Positions 38,995 through 51,682 of a stretch of 64,000 bases of DNA are shown in pieces. This DNA is from Siphonodentalium dalli (lineage: Eukaryota > Mollusca > Scaphopoda > Gadilida > Siphonodentaliidae), in the NCBI GenBank assembly GCA_032622095.1, contig CP136067.1, positions 200,034,052 to 200,098,051 of the forward strand, written 5' to 3'. The stretch's first letter is position 1. The number at the start of each line of letters is the position of its first letter. Under the pieces are notes generated by a model. The model searched no databases. It was not told the origin of the DNA and saw only the letters and a program-made list of their open reading frames with translations. The translations under genes were made by a program, and so were the position numbers.

Positions 38995-40228
38995 TCTAGA
39001 CAGCCGAAAGCGACGACAATCAATTCGCTCTTCCATAACCTCCGGCTTTGTCGGCGCGCGTGTCCGACGAAAATGAAACTTATTTGTTTAAATGTATGCC
39101 TTTCATATCGAATGGCGATAGAAAACCAACTTATGAAGTTACCTGAATAAATTACATCACACTTAATCCGCTTATATCCGCGGCCATAAATCTGTGTTTT
39201 GTTAAAAATTTATTTGAGAACCAAACTGATGTGTATATCAGTCGGCGCTTATCAAACACGATGGGAATCGTACATCTCTTGAGATAAATGAAGTGACCAT
39301 TCATTCGTCCCTATCGTTATGACTTTAAAGATTCACTGTCCGATTTTACATCTTCTCACCACCTCATATGTCCCGCTATTGTTTTATTGTTTCTCATCTT
39401 TTTCTTCTTAATTTATCTGTCTCCTGTTATCCCGATCACTATCCTCTTCTTCTTTTATGCTTCCATATCACGCAATACTCAGATTATATTATATAATCTC
39501 CAATTCTCAGAAAGCCATTATTTCCAATCGTTCCCGTCAAAACTACAGCCTCGCTCACTTATAAAGAGCGTTCTCATTTTTGATTGTTTTTTCAAAGACA
39601 TGATAGTTATTTGAGGTATTTTTTTCTTTTTTATTTGCTTGATAAGCGGAACTTTAACTTTTGACCGTTTTGATGTAAAATCGGACACTGGATCTTTTAA
39701 GTCATAAAGTTATGGACTAAGGCATTGCTACTACATACATCTTAGTGACATCGCTCTACACATTGCTGTATAATCATTACACCAACGGTATATTCTTTTC
39801 ACCGTATATTTCCGCAATAAAAGGATTAATTTATTGTTGCGGCGTGTCTCATGTTTGGGTGAACCAATATTCACTTATCAAAACGAAGTTGCATTCTCAA
39901 GGATGTCACAAGAATTTTAAGAGATCAGTTTATACAAGGGTGGGAACCACGATTGCCATGCAGCGATTTTGATAAGCGCCGACTTATATACGCACAGCAG
40001 TTTGTGTCTCAAATAAATTGTTATCAAAACACAGATTTATGGCCGCGGTAATAGGCGGATTAATTGTGATAGAATGTATCCATGTACTTGACAAGTGGGT
40101 TTTCTAGCATAATTTGATACGAAAAGGGGACATTTAAGCAGACCAGTTTCATTTTCGTCGGATACGCCGACATAGCCTGAGGTGCGAAGAAAGAATTGAT
40201 TGTCACCGCTTTCGGCTGTCTGGAGGTT
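38995..40228. mobile_element. Long-TIR foldback element, about 1.23 kb
   Basis: The left end GCCTCTAGACAGCCGAAAGC and the reverse complement of the right end (ACCTCCAGACAGCCGAAAGC) pair, then pairing continues through GACAATCAATTC, TCGTCGGA-ACGCCGACA-type blocks, CCGCGGCCATAAATCTGTGT and TCGGCGCTTATCAAAA. TAATTA borders both ends (about 38988-38993 and 40221-40228) and may be a target duplication. The middle holds no recognisable gene. Confidence 0.7.
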
Positions 40229-40241
40229 AATTAACCCCAAT

Positions 40242-40560
40242 CGCACGGTAATGGTGATGATGATGACGACGACGATGATGCTGATGATGACGATGATTAT
40301 GACAATGATGAAGATGATGATGATTACAATGTTGATGATGATCATGACGGCGATTGTGGCGATGACGATGATGACGATGACGATGATGATGACGATGACG
40401 TTGATGATGGCGGTGGTTGTGGTGGTGACGACGACGATGACGACGATGATGATGATGATGACGATGATGACGATGATGATGATGATGATGACGATGACAG
40501 TGATAATGGTGACTATGATTATGATGATGATGATGATGATGATGTACGTTGATTATGATG
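40242..40560. repeat. (GATGAC/GATGAT)n trinucleotide-based microsatellite
   Basis: About 300 bases made almost wholly of GAT, GAC and related triplets. Methionine-rich and histidine-rich frames across it are artefacts. Confidence 0.95.
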
Positions 40561-40699
40561 ATAGTGCAACTATACCATTCTGCCATATGAAAATGGCAAG
40601 CCAGACAACAGTGGCCCCCTTTTGTAAATATATGTATATATGTTAATTAGTACTCTGTATTCGCCACTTAATTGTGGCGTTGAGTTAATAAACAATCAA

Positions 40700-42630
40700 T
40701 CAATCAACAAGTATATATACTGCCCGTATATAATTATGTGCATATTTCCACAGCAATAATAGGCAGAATATATAATGCCCACATCTACGGCTCTCTACAG
40801 GTTTGTTATATACTGCCCGTAACAGTCTTGCCTCCTGAACCGTCGTTATGGGTGGTATGAAAATAGGGGTGAGATAAATCTGAAGTTATATATATGGGTA
40901 TATAACCTATACAAATTTTTGTTTTGCAAATATTTGTTGACTTCAGTTTACACCATTTGTTTGTTCAAACAATCACTTAAACCCCCTCTCACAGAACAAC
41001 ACATAATTACTTGTTTTTGTACATATGTATGTATTGCCAATAATCATCTACTTATTGGTCTGGCCATATAGACCCGAACGCCTTTTAATGACCAGACCGT
41101 TTAAAATTCACAATTCTAGTCAGCGGTCAGGGGAACCGTGTTCCTTGCTGGAGATGAAAAAGCAATTTATACCAAATAGCTTGCAAAAAGACACTTACGT
41201 GCAAATCTGCCAATTAATTATGTGCATATTTCCACAGTAATAATAGGCAGTATATATAATGCCCACAGCTACGGCTCTCTATAGGTTTGTTATGTACTGC
41301 CCGTAACGTTCTTGCCTCCCGAACCGTCGTTATGGGTGGTATGGAAATAGGGGTGGGATAAATCTGAAGTTACATATAGGGGTATATAACCTATACAAAG
41401 TTTGTTTTTGCTAATTTTTGTTGACTTCAGTTTACACCATTTGTTTGATCAAACAATCACTTAAACCCCCTCTCACAGAACAGCACATATGTTTGTGTAC
41501 ATATGTGTGTATTGCCAATAATCATCTAATTATTGGTCTGGCCAAATAGACACGCACACCTGTAAATGACCAGACTGTTAACAATTCCATATACACATTG
41601 TTGACACATGAAACAACAGCACAAGTGCAATTGATAAGTCTATAGTCAGCGGTCAGGGACATAGAAACTGCGCTCCTTGTTGGAGATGAAAAAGCCATTT
41701 ATACCAGATAGCTTGCAATAAGACACTTACGTGCAAATATGCCACTTATATACAATGTATGTGCATATTTCCACAGTAATAACAGGCAGTATATACTTCC
41801 AGTAGCTACGGTTCTCTATAGGTTTGTTATATAATGCCCGTAATGTTCTTGAGGGGTGATAGGAAGACAGTCAGTAATGACTATATCACCCCTAACAATA
41901 TACATGTATAGTCTATTAATATTATATTTATTTGTAATGGTACTTTCCATGTGTGTATATTGTAAATAAAATTATTATCCTATCGTGAGTCCTGAACCGT
42001 CGTTATCGGTGGGTATGAAAATAGGGGTGGGGTAAATCTGAAGTTATATATAGGTGTATATAACCTATACATAGCTTTTTGCATATTGTTGCTGACTTCA
42101 GTTTACACAGTTTGTTTGTTCAAAAAATCACGCAGACCCCCCTCTAAAGAACAATACATATGTTTTGTACATATGTATGCATTGCCAATAATCATCTACT
42201 TATTGGTCTGGCCAAGTAGACACGCAATTCCAAATACGCAATATTGACACGTGAAATAACGGTGCAAGTGCATTGTCAAGTTTAGTCAAGGGTCAGGGAC
42301 AGAAGAACCGTGTTCCTTGCTGAAGATGAACAAACAATTTATAACAGATAGCTTGCAATAAGACACTTACGTGCAAATATGCCAATTAGTTTATGTGCAT
42401 ATTTCCACAGTAATAGCAGGCAGTATATATACTGCCCGTAGATACGGTATATTATACGTTTGTTATATACTGCCCGTAACGTTCTTGACTCCTGAGCCGT
42501 CGTTATGGGTAGGTATGAGAATAGGGGTGGGATAAATATGAAGTAGTTTATACCAAATAGCTTGCAATAAGACACTTACGTGCATATATGCCAATTATTT
42601 ATGTGCATATTGCCACAGTAATAACAGCCA

Positions 42631-42666
<36 letters not shown>

Positions 42667-42900
42667 TGCCCGTAACTACGGGTTCTCTACAGGTTTGTTA
42701 TATACTGCCCGTAAAGTTCTTGACTCCTGAACCGTCGTTACGGGTGGGTATGAAAATAGGGGTGGGGTAAATCTGAAGTTATATATAGGGGTATATAACC
42801 TATACATAGCTTTTTGCAAATTTTTGTTGACTTCAGACAATGGGAATATGACTGCCCGTAACCATGTTTAAGGACAACTGCCCATAATTACGGTTAAGTT
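40700..42900. repeat. Tandem array of about 0.5-kb units
   Basis: Four to five copies, each with GTTATATACTGCCCGTAACG, TTCTTGACTCCTGAACCGTC, GTTATGGGTGGTATGAAAAT, AGGGGTATATAACCTATACA, TTGTTGACTTCAGTTTACAC and CAATAATCATCTACTTATTG then GTCTGGCCA. Unit starts fall near 40730, 41215, 41750, 42395 and 42600; the last is shortened and holds a (TA)n run at 42633-42664. Confidence 0.88.
41850..41992 (+). mobile_element. Dispersed LINE/SINE 3' tail family, copy 3
   Basis: GGGGTGATAGGAAGACAGTC, CTATATCACCCCTAACAATA, then TGTGTATATTGTAAATAAAA and TTATTATCCTATCG. It interrupts a unit of the 0.5-kb array between TTCTTG and CCTGAACCGTC, so it inserted after the array formed. Confidence 0.65.
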
Positions 42901-43194
42901 AGTATATATATATATACTAGCAGGGTTACCCGGCGTTGCCCAGGTTAATGTATGCTGTGGATATTTGTTGGGAATAGAGAATGCGCTTGCTTAAAGTGTT
43001 ATACGTTTTCTCATAAATTGTATATTCAAATAACATCACAAAACATGATTATTACAGTCATGGAATATAAGTAGTGGCTCACCTTGTCAATTGTCATTCT
43101 GTTTATCGCGATTAATCCGTTCCACCAATAATGAAGTATTTATTTATTTACAATTGCGTATACATTAGACGTTATAATATTTTTTTTATTTTTT

Positions 43195-44640
43195 TTAATT
43201 TTTTTTTTTTATTTTTAAATTTTTTATTGGAATTAACATACATCAATGAAGGAATGTAAACATAAACAGAGGTACATATTATAATATATCAAGTGACATT
43301 CTTCCAATTCGCTCACATCTCGCTCGCTTCATTTACACGTCTTTCGTACACCACATGCACTCCCAGTGACTGACATGTAAGTTGGAATTAATGGAATATA
43401 TGTTCAAATTAATATATTACTTCAGATTTTAAATATTTCAACTTTCTTCCTGTGTACTGCGTATCGGCACGACATCTAACCATAGACGGCATTGTGATAT
43501 TGGCGGGGATATCGTATTTCCGGTTAGAATAATTAAGTGAGTTTTCGAGTTGGTGAAGAGATCACTTCCAGGACACTCAAGTTGATTATTGTTGACTTGT
43601 GGGTATATGTTACACATGTAAAGCCTTTTCTAAAAGGAACCAGTTTTTCGAAAATTCTTCTTGTTTCGATTGGCATCGTGCAGTATACTTCTCACATTGG
43701 TATCTATAATTCAACTCTTTGAGGAAAACATTTAGCGATAAGTTAATTGGCTTGAATTTAGTCCTATATATGTATTGTTTAATCAGGAGCCATAGCATGT
43801 TAGTTGTAAAGTTAGGATCCGTTGGTGAAGAGCCGAGAATCATTGTCGTTTGTTGGGCACAGAGATCAATGCTGTTAATTTTACCCCAATCGCTGAGTTC
43901 CTTAATGAATTTCTGAACGTGAACACAGTTCCAAAATATGTGGGAGATGTCTTCTGTCTCGCTTTTACATCTTTCGCATTTATCATCTTGTCGTAAATTG
44001 GACATTTTGAGAAACTTGTTGGTTGATAATATTCGTGAATTTATTCGGAATTGTAGCCATTGCAGCTTTGTGTCCGGCGTCGTGAGAAAGGGAAGTTTAT
44101 CCAGTTTGCACCAATTAATTATGTTGTCGGAAAATAACACTTGCCATTTTTTGTGTGCTACAGTAGAAGTTGGAATGTCGATTAAAATTTTATAAAAGTC
44201 TTGTCCTCCTCGACAGTTTTTAAAGCAATTTAATGAAATTATTTGGTAAAAGGGGAGTGACTATTCGAGTTATAGGTTGTTGAAGTTTTTTTGCAAGTAA
44301 TTTTATCTGATGTTGGATGTTATTAAGAGTGATGAAGTTTGTATGTATGTTATAGATCCTTAGTAGATCGTCTCGTGTAAGAAAACATCCTGTATTGTCC
44401 AGCATATCGTTTAAAAAGATAACCCCCTTTTCTCGCCAGGAGGTGAAATTTAATACTTTTCCGTATTGCTTTATATTTGGGTTATTCCATAACGTACATG
44501 CTGATAATTTGCGATTGTTTCTATCTTTCTCTAGAAATTTTGTAAATGCCATCAGGACATCATGCCAAAAAGGGTTGGTTAATTTCTTTGCCTGTTTTTC
44601 TATGTAAGGGTAGTCATAAGTAAGGAACATAGGGAGACGT
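43195..44640 (-). pseudogene. 5'-truncated LINE ORF2 C-terminus, left palindrome arm, frameshifted
   Basis: Same sequence as 49150-50606 in the other orientation. An extra base near 44220 splits the frame into 44220-44630 and 43610-44140. The zinc-binding C-ERCKSETEDISHIFWNC motif is intact. The poly(A)-derived tract is at 43178-43240. Confidence 0.8.
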
Positions 44641-45429
44641 TATAATATGATACATGAACATAATATACACATTAGTTCGATAAAAGATGATAATTGGGTT
44701 TTACATATTGAGATGTATCAATCAATCTAGTGGGTTGGACTAAGATCTCGAGGACAGGTGGCTATCATATCTCCATGAAGATACAGATGTTTCAAAGAAA
44801 TTTCCAGGTGCTCCTCTGTTCATGGTGCTATATATTGGCTAAATATTCTTAGTTTAAACGAAATGTTGCTGCGCAAATATATCAGCTACATGTGCCAGGC
44901 ACAGAGCGAGATTTTGAGTTGTTTATGTCAGTCGATGAGTCTGTTCTAAAACCCTTGTCAGATGTCAGTATTGGTAGAATCCTGAAAAGTCTTGTGCTAC
45001 TAACTGCATTTTCTTGTATATCAGAAGAAACTATATTTGACTGCACACTGTGACCACTATTTTTGAACAGGCCTTCCATATCTCTTGACAAATTATAACT
45101 TTTTGTGGAAACTGTATTGAATGGAACAGACTAAATTTTGTTATTATATCTATGCAATCCTCTGACGGTTCGAGGTCTCTCAGTTTGCACGAATATATGT
45201 ATCTCTTCAATAGAATGATAAATATACGTTTAATGCTTCTTCTAGTTATCTCTTTTTGCTAGCTCATTGTGTGAATGCCTTGATTGCCATTCCAATATAA
45301 ATATGACTGTTAAGAAGATATAATTGTTCAAGTGACTTATGTAGGTCACCATATGTCGGGATTGTGAAATGTGAACGCCCAACTACTTAAAATGATATGG
45401 AGATGGCCTGGTGACTGTATATAACTTAT

Positions 45430-46868
45430 ATGTGGATATCGGCGAATAGCAATAGTATCAGTGATAGTGCATATCCGCTCGCCATCCGTGACGCAAACGA
45501 CACCAAATGTGATTTAATTCATGGTATATCATTAGAGAAAAACGTGTGTGAATTTGGTGGAATTTGGTTTATTAAGTCAATTGTTGATGCAACGCTGACT
45601 CGAACAACGCCATATTGCGAAGGTGATTATGTATTCGTTTGGTGGAAATCAGCGACAAAACTATTTCACCATATTTTTTTAATTTCCCCTCCCACCAACA
45701 GCGTCATTTTAGAAAATTTTAACCCGCACCATTATCTTCCTTGTAAAAAGTTACCCCTCTTAGAACGCCTTGGTGGAATTTCGATTGTACCGTGTGAAGT
45801 TATATATAGAACGCACACAGACAGACAAAAAGACAGACAGACAGCACGATTTTATTTCTTGTATCATTTGAGAAGAACGTGTCTGAATTTGATGGTAATT
45901 GGTACTAAAATTATTTTGTATCAGTTTTGGTGACCCTCCCGTCCCTATTTCGGACTCAATCTGTACATACTAAGACTCATTAGAGATTAGAGATGCATAT
46001 ATATGAAATTGGTGAAAATTGGCGAGTATACAAATTCGTATCAAATTTAAGGTCCCGATATCTCTCACCCATAGGGCACCAATTTGGTGTATCTAAACCA
46101 CACGATAAGATTCCTCGTATCACGGAGAAGAATATGTATCAATCTGGTGGAAATCGGCACTAAACATATCGATATAATTTTTTGTGTCCCTCTCATCTCT
46201 ATACACCACTGACTCGAATGGCCCCACTTGTGACATCCTTAAACCACACGATTACACTCCTGATATCATGGAGATGATTGTTTATAAGTTTGGTGATAAT
46301 CGGCGACTAAACAATTTTTTTATCAAATTTGGTGCCAATTCCTCCCCTCTCCATCTCTCACCCAAACAGCACCACTATGGCGTCTTTAAATCACGATTAG
46401 ATTCCTCGTATCATGGATAAGAACGTGTATCAATTTGGTGGAAATTGGCGCTAAAAAAATTGTGCATCAATTTTGGTGCCCCTGTCCCTTTCAATGCAAC
46501 CCTGACTCGAATGAGGCCACATTTGACAGATAAAAGCCACACCATCAGACTCCTCATACCATGGGGATGATTTTGTATAAGTGTGGTGGCAATCGGCGAC
46601 TTATTATCAAATTTAGTGCCCACCCCTCCCAATCTCTCATCCAAAAACAACAATTTGGCGTTGTTAAATCGCACAATTAGATTCCTTGTATCATGAAGAA
46701 GAATATATATCAATTTGGTGGAAATCGGCGCTAAAATTAGTTTTATCAATTTTGGTGCCCTCTCCCCTTCCGTTCATCCCTGACTCAAACGACGCCACAT
46801 TTGACATATTTAAACCACACCGTTGGATTCTTCATATCATGGGGATGATTATATGTAAGTTTCGTGGC
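45430..46868. repeat. About 175-bp tandem units, left arm (mirrored at 46929-48367)
   Basis: Units carry GGTGGAAATCGGCGCTAAAA, TTTTGGTGCCC, TGACTCGAA-GCCACATTTGACA, AAACCACAC, ATTCCTCGTATCATGG and AGAAGAATATGTATCAATTT. A short CAGACAGACA tract is near 45815-45843. The open frames on both arms are mirror copies of the same repeat and I do not read them as genes. Confidence 0.8.
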
Positions 46869-46928
46869 AGGGGTGCCCGGAATGGGGGGGGGGGGGGGGG
46901 GGGCAGATTTTTTTTTCTGTCGCCGATT
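46869..46928. other. Palindrome spacer with G run
   Basis: About 60 bases that do not pair: GGGGTGCCCGGAAT, a run of about 20 G, CAG, a T run, then GTCGCCGAT. The right half continues the tandem-unit sequence, so the axis lies within a unit. Confidence 0.85.
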
Positions 46929-49149
46929 GCCACGAAACTTACATATAATCATCCCCATGATATGAAGAATCCAACGGTGTGGTTTAAATATGTCAAATGT
47001 GGCGTCGTTTGAGTCAGGGATGAACGGAAGGGGAGAGGGCACCAAAATTGATAAAACTAATTTTAGCGCCGATTTCCACCAAATTGATATATATTCTTCT
47101 TCATGATACAAGGAATCTAATTGTGCGATTTAACAACGCCAAATTGTTGTTTTTGGATGAGAGATTGGGAGGGGTGGGCACTAAATTTGATAATAAGTCG
47201 CCGATTGCCACCACACTTATACAAAATCATCCCCATGGTATGAGGAGTCTGATGGTGTGGCTTTTATCTGTCAAATGTGGCCTCATTCGAGTCAGGGTTG
47301 CATTGAAAGGGACAGGGGCACCAAAATTGATGCACAATTTTTTTAGCGCCAATTTCCACCAAATTGATACACGTTCTTATCCATGATACGAGGAATCTAA
47401 TCGTGATTTAAAGACGCCATAGTGGTGCTGTTTGGGTGAGAGATGGAGAGGGGAGGAATTGGCACCAAATTTGATAAAAAAATTGTTTAGTCGCCGATTA
47501 TCACCAAACTTATAAACAATCATCTCCATGATATCAGGAGTGTAATCGTGTGGTTTAAGGATGTCACAAGTGGGGCCATTCGAGTCAGTGGTGTATAGAG
47601 ATGAGAGGGACACAAAAAATTATATCGATATGTTTAGTGCCGATTTCCACCAGATTGATACATATTCTTCTCCGTGATACGAGGAATCTTATCGTGTGGT
47701 TTAGATACACCAAATTGGTGCCCTATGGGTGAGAGATATCGGGACCTTAAATTTGATACGAATTTGTATACTCGCCAATTTTCACCAATTTCATATATAT
47801 GCATCTCTAATCTCTAATGAGTCTTAGTATGTACAGATTGAGTCCGAAATAGGGACGGGAGGGTCACCAAAACTGATACAAAATAATTTTAGTACCAATT
47901 ACCATCAAATTCAGACACGTTCTTCTCAAATGATACAAGAAATAAAATCGTGCTGTCTGTCTGTCTTTTTGTCTGTCTGTGTGCGTTCTATATATAACTT
48001 CACACGGTACAATCGAAATGCCACCAAGGCGTTCTAAGAGGGGTAACTTTTTACAAGGAAGATAATGGTGCGGGTTAAAATTTTCTAAAATGACGCTGTT
48101 GGTGGGAGGGGAAATTAAAAAAATATGGTGAAATAGTTTTGTCGCTGATTTCCACCAAACGAATACATAATCACCTTCGCAATATGGCGTTGTTCGAGTC
48201 AGCGTTGCATCAACAATTGACTTAATAAACCAAATTCCACCAAATTCACACACGTTTTTCTCTAATGATATACCATGAATTAAATCACATTTGGTGTCGT
48301 TTGCGTCACGGATGGCGAGCGGATATGCACTATCACTGATACTATTGCTATTCGCCGATATCCACATATAAGTTATATACAGTCACCAGGCCATCTCCAT
48401 ATCATTTTAAGTAGTTGGGCGTTCACATTTCACAATCCCGACATATGGTGACCTACATAAGTCACTTGAACAATTATATCTTCTTAACAGTCATATTTAT
48501 ATTGGAATGGCAATCAAGGCATTCACACAATGAGCTAGCAAAAAGAGATAACTAGAAGAAGCATTAAACGTATATTTATCATTCTATTGAAGAGATACAT
48601 ATATTCGTGCAAACTGAGAGACCTCGAACCGTCAGAGGATTGCATAGATATAATAACAAAATTTAGTCTGTTCCATTCAATACAGTTTCCACAAAAAGTT
48701 ATAATTTGTCAAGAGATATGGAAGGCCTGTTCAAAAATAGTGGTCACAGTGTGCAGTCAAATATAGTTTCTTCTGATATACAAGAAAATGCAGTTAGTAG
48801 CACAAGACTTTTCAGGATTCTACCAATACTGACATCTGACAAGGGTTTTAGAACAGACTCATCGACTGACATAAACAACTCAAAATCTCGCTCTGTGCCT
48901 GGCACATGTAGCTGATATATTTGCGCAGCAACATTTCGTTTAAACTAAGAATATTTAGCCAATATATAGCACCATGAACAGAGGAGCACCTGGAAATTTC
49001 TTTGAAACATCTGTATCTTCATGGAGATATGATAGCCACCTGTCCTCGAGATCTTAGTCCAACCCACTAGATTGATTGATACATCTCAATATGTAAAACC
49101 CAATTATCATCTTTTATCGAACTAATGTGTATATTATGTTCATGTATCA

Positions 49150-50606
49150 TATTATAACGTCTCCCTATGTTCCTTACTTATGACTACCCTTACATAGAAA
49201 AACAGGCAAAGAAATTAACCAACCCTTTTTGGCATGATGTCCTGATGGCATTTACAAAATTTCTAGAGAAAGATAGAAACAATCGCAAATTATCAGCATG
49301 TACGTTATGGAATAACCCAAATATAAAGCAATACGGAAAAGTATTAAATTTCACCTCCTGGCGAGAAAAGGGGGTTATCTTTTTAAACGATATGCTGGAC
49401 AATACAGGATGTTTTCTTACACGAGACGATCTACTAAGGATCTATAACATACATACAAACTTCATCACTCTTAATAACATCCAACATCAGATAAAATTAC
49501 TTGCAAAAAAACTTCAACAACCTATAACTCGAATAGTCACTCCCCTTTTACCAAATAATTTCATTAAATTGCTTAAAAACTGTCGAGGAGGACAAGACTT
49601 TTATAAAATTTTAATCGACATTCCAACTTCTACTGTAGCACGCAAAAAATGGCAAGTGTTATTTTCCGACAACATAATTAATTGGTGCAAACTGGATAAA
49701 CTTCCCTTTCTCACGACGCCGGACACAAAGCTGCAATGGCTACAATTCCGAATAAATTCACGAATATTATCAACCAACAAGTTTCTCAAAATGTCCAATT
49801 TACGACAAGATGATAAATGCGAAAGATGTAAAAGCGAGACAGAAGACATCTCCCACATATTTTGGAACTGTGTTCACGTTCAGAAATTCATTAAGGAACT
49901 CAGCGATTGGGGTAAAATTAACAGCATTGATCTCTGTGCCCAACAAACGACAATGATTCTCGGCTCTTCACCAACGGATCCTAACTTTACAACTAACATG
50001 CTATGGCTCCTGATTAAACAATACATATATAGGACTAAATTCAAGCCAATTAACTTATCGCTAAATGTTTTCCTCAAAGAGTTGAATTATAGATACCAAT
50101 GTGAGAAGTATACTGCACGATGCCAATCGAAACAAGAAGAATTTTCGAAAAACTGGTTCCTTTTAGAAAAGGCTTTACATGTGTAACATATACCCACAAG
50201 TCAACAATAATCAACTTGAGTGTCCTGGAAGTGATCTCTTCACCAACTCGAAAACTCACTTAATTATTCTAACCGGAAATACGATATCCCCGCCAATATC
50301 ACAATGCCGTCTATGGTTAGATGTCGTGCCGATACGCAGTACACAGGAAGAAAGTTGAAATATTTAAAATCTGAAGTAATATATTAATTTGAACATATAT
50401 TCCATTAATTCCAACTTACATGTCAGTCACTGGGAGTGCATGTGGTGTACGAAAGACGTGTAAATGAAGCGAGCGAGATGTGAGCGAATTGGAAGAATGT
50501 CACTTGATATATTATAATATGTACCTTTGTTTATGTTTACATTCCTTCATTGATGTATGTTAATTCCAATAAAAAAAAAATAAAAAAAAAAAAAAAAAAA
50601 AAAAAT
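49150..50606 (+). pseudogene. 5'-truncated L1/Tx1-like LINE with poly(A) tail, right palindrome arm
   Basis: An open frame at 49167-50186 (339 residues) reads as the C-terminal part of an L1/Tx1-type ORF2: YIEKQAKKLTNPFWHDVL, LWNNPNIKQYGKV, W-EKGVIFLNDML, KLQWLQFRINSRIL, and a zinc-binding CERCKSETEDISHIFWNC (C-x2-C, H-x4-C). No polymerase motifs are included, so the copy is truncated at its 5' side, as usual for reverse-transcribed LINE copies. The 3' untranslated region ends in CCAATAAAAAAA and an A-rich tail to about 50606. The copy is too short to move by itself. Confidence 0.8.
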
Positions 50607-50867
50607 ATTATAACGTCTAATGTATACGCAATTGTAAATAAATAAATACTTCATTATTGGTGGAACGGATTAATCGCGATAAACAGAATGACAATTGACA
50701 AGGTGAGCCACTACTTATATTCCATGACTGTAATAATCATGTTTTGTGATGTTATTTGAATATACAATTTATGAGAAAACGTATAACACTTTAAGCAAGC
50801 GCATTCTCTATTCCCAACAAATATCCACAGCATACATTAACCTGGGCAACGCCGGGTAACCCTGCTA

Positions 50868-50868
50868 G

Positions 50869-50903
<35 letters not shown>

Positions 50904-50912
50904 TGTTGTTGT
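50868..50912. repeat. (TA)n(TG)n(TTG)n microsatellite at palindrome border
   Basis: TA repeats run into GTGTGTGTGT and TTGTTGTTG at the right outer end of the palindrome. Confidence 0.9.
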
Positions 50913-51682
50913 AATTATGGCATGGAAGAGATATACTATTCCTACATTGTTTTATATTTTATATATTACATATATATGTGACGAGGTCGCTGATTTATGG
51001 AACATCTGGGGTGATTTGTTGGCACTAAACAAAATATAAGTCATGATTCAATATTCATCCATGTTCAGAAATCGGACTTGTGAAAATCAACTGTCAATGT
51101 TCTCAAACAAAAAGCAAAGTCTTTTAAACTATTATAGTTTAGAATTCACTAGTTTGAAAATAACCACGTACATTCTGCGAAAAGTGTACAATCGTCTATC
51201 TTTCTTCTATACTTGTTAGTCTTGTTCTTCGTCCTTCCCCTTTCTTCTTCTTTGCTTTGTTATACATGAATCTACTGGCATGTAAATTAACGCACTCAAC
51301 GAATTAGGTACACAAATAGGTTCAAGGGCGTGTGTGTTTGGTGGAAAGATGGAAATGAATTGACTACTTGTACACTTATATAAGATTGTATTCACTTTTT
51401 TCTACACAATCCCTCCTGCTGTGACATAGAGAGCACAATTTGCACCGCATGCACTGCCCAACCGTGTATGTGTTATGTGTCGTCGCAATCGCCTGTGACA
51501 CACGAGGAGTCCTGTCTGAAATAAGACAGGATGTTTCTCCTATAACAAATATGGTATTTAACGAGGCGCATCACCTTTGACGATTTACTACCAAACAACG
51601 AACACGTATGAAGATAGATTGCCGGTGTGCACTAGGATAGATTACCGGTGTGCACTTATAAGGGTAGATTACCGATGTGCGT
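50913..51682. other. No gene recognised
   Basis: Spacer between the palindrome and the older foldback; a short direct repeat AGATTACCGGTGTGCACT at 51610-51660 is the only structure seen. Confidence 0.5.

Larger units (their letters stand above)
42907..50889. repeat. Nearly perfect 8-kb palindrome
   Basis: Positions 42907-46868 and 46929-50889 are reverse complements over about 3.96 kb. Coordinates of mirrored sites sum to about 93797. Differences seen by eye: one extra base in the left arm near 44220, single-base differences near 44148 and 43269, and a differing A/T tract (43178-43240 against 50568-50606). The 60-base spacer holds a long G run. The outer ends read ACTAGCAGGGTTACCCGGCG then TTGCCC. 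Each arm holds, from outside in, this terminus, a 5'-truncated LINE, unique DNA, and about 175-bp tandem units with GGTGGAAATCGGCG. Confidence 0.95.

Noticed and set aside
40200-40646. Methionine-rich and histidine-rich open frames
   Set aside because: Translation of a GAT/GAC microsatellite in both strands.
45430-48367. Mirrored open frames of 78-167 codons in the palindrome arms
   Set aside because: They coincide with about 175-bp tandem units, have no known motifs and exist on both arms because the DNA is duplicated.
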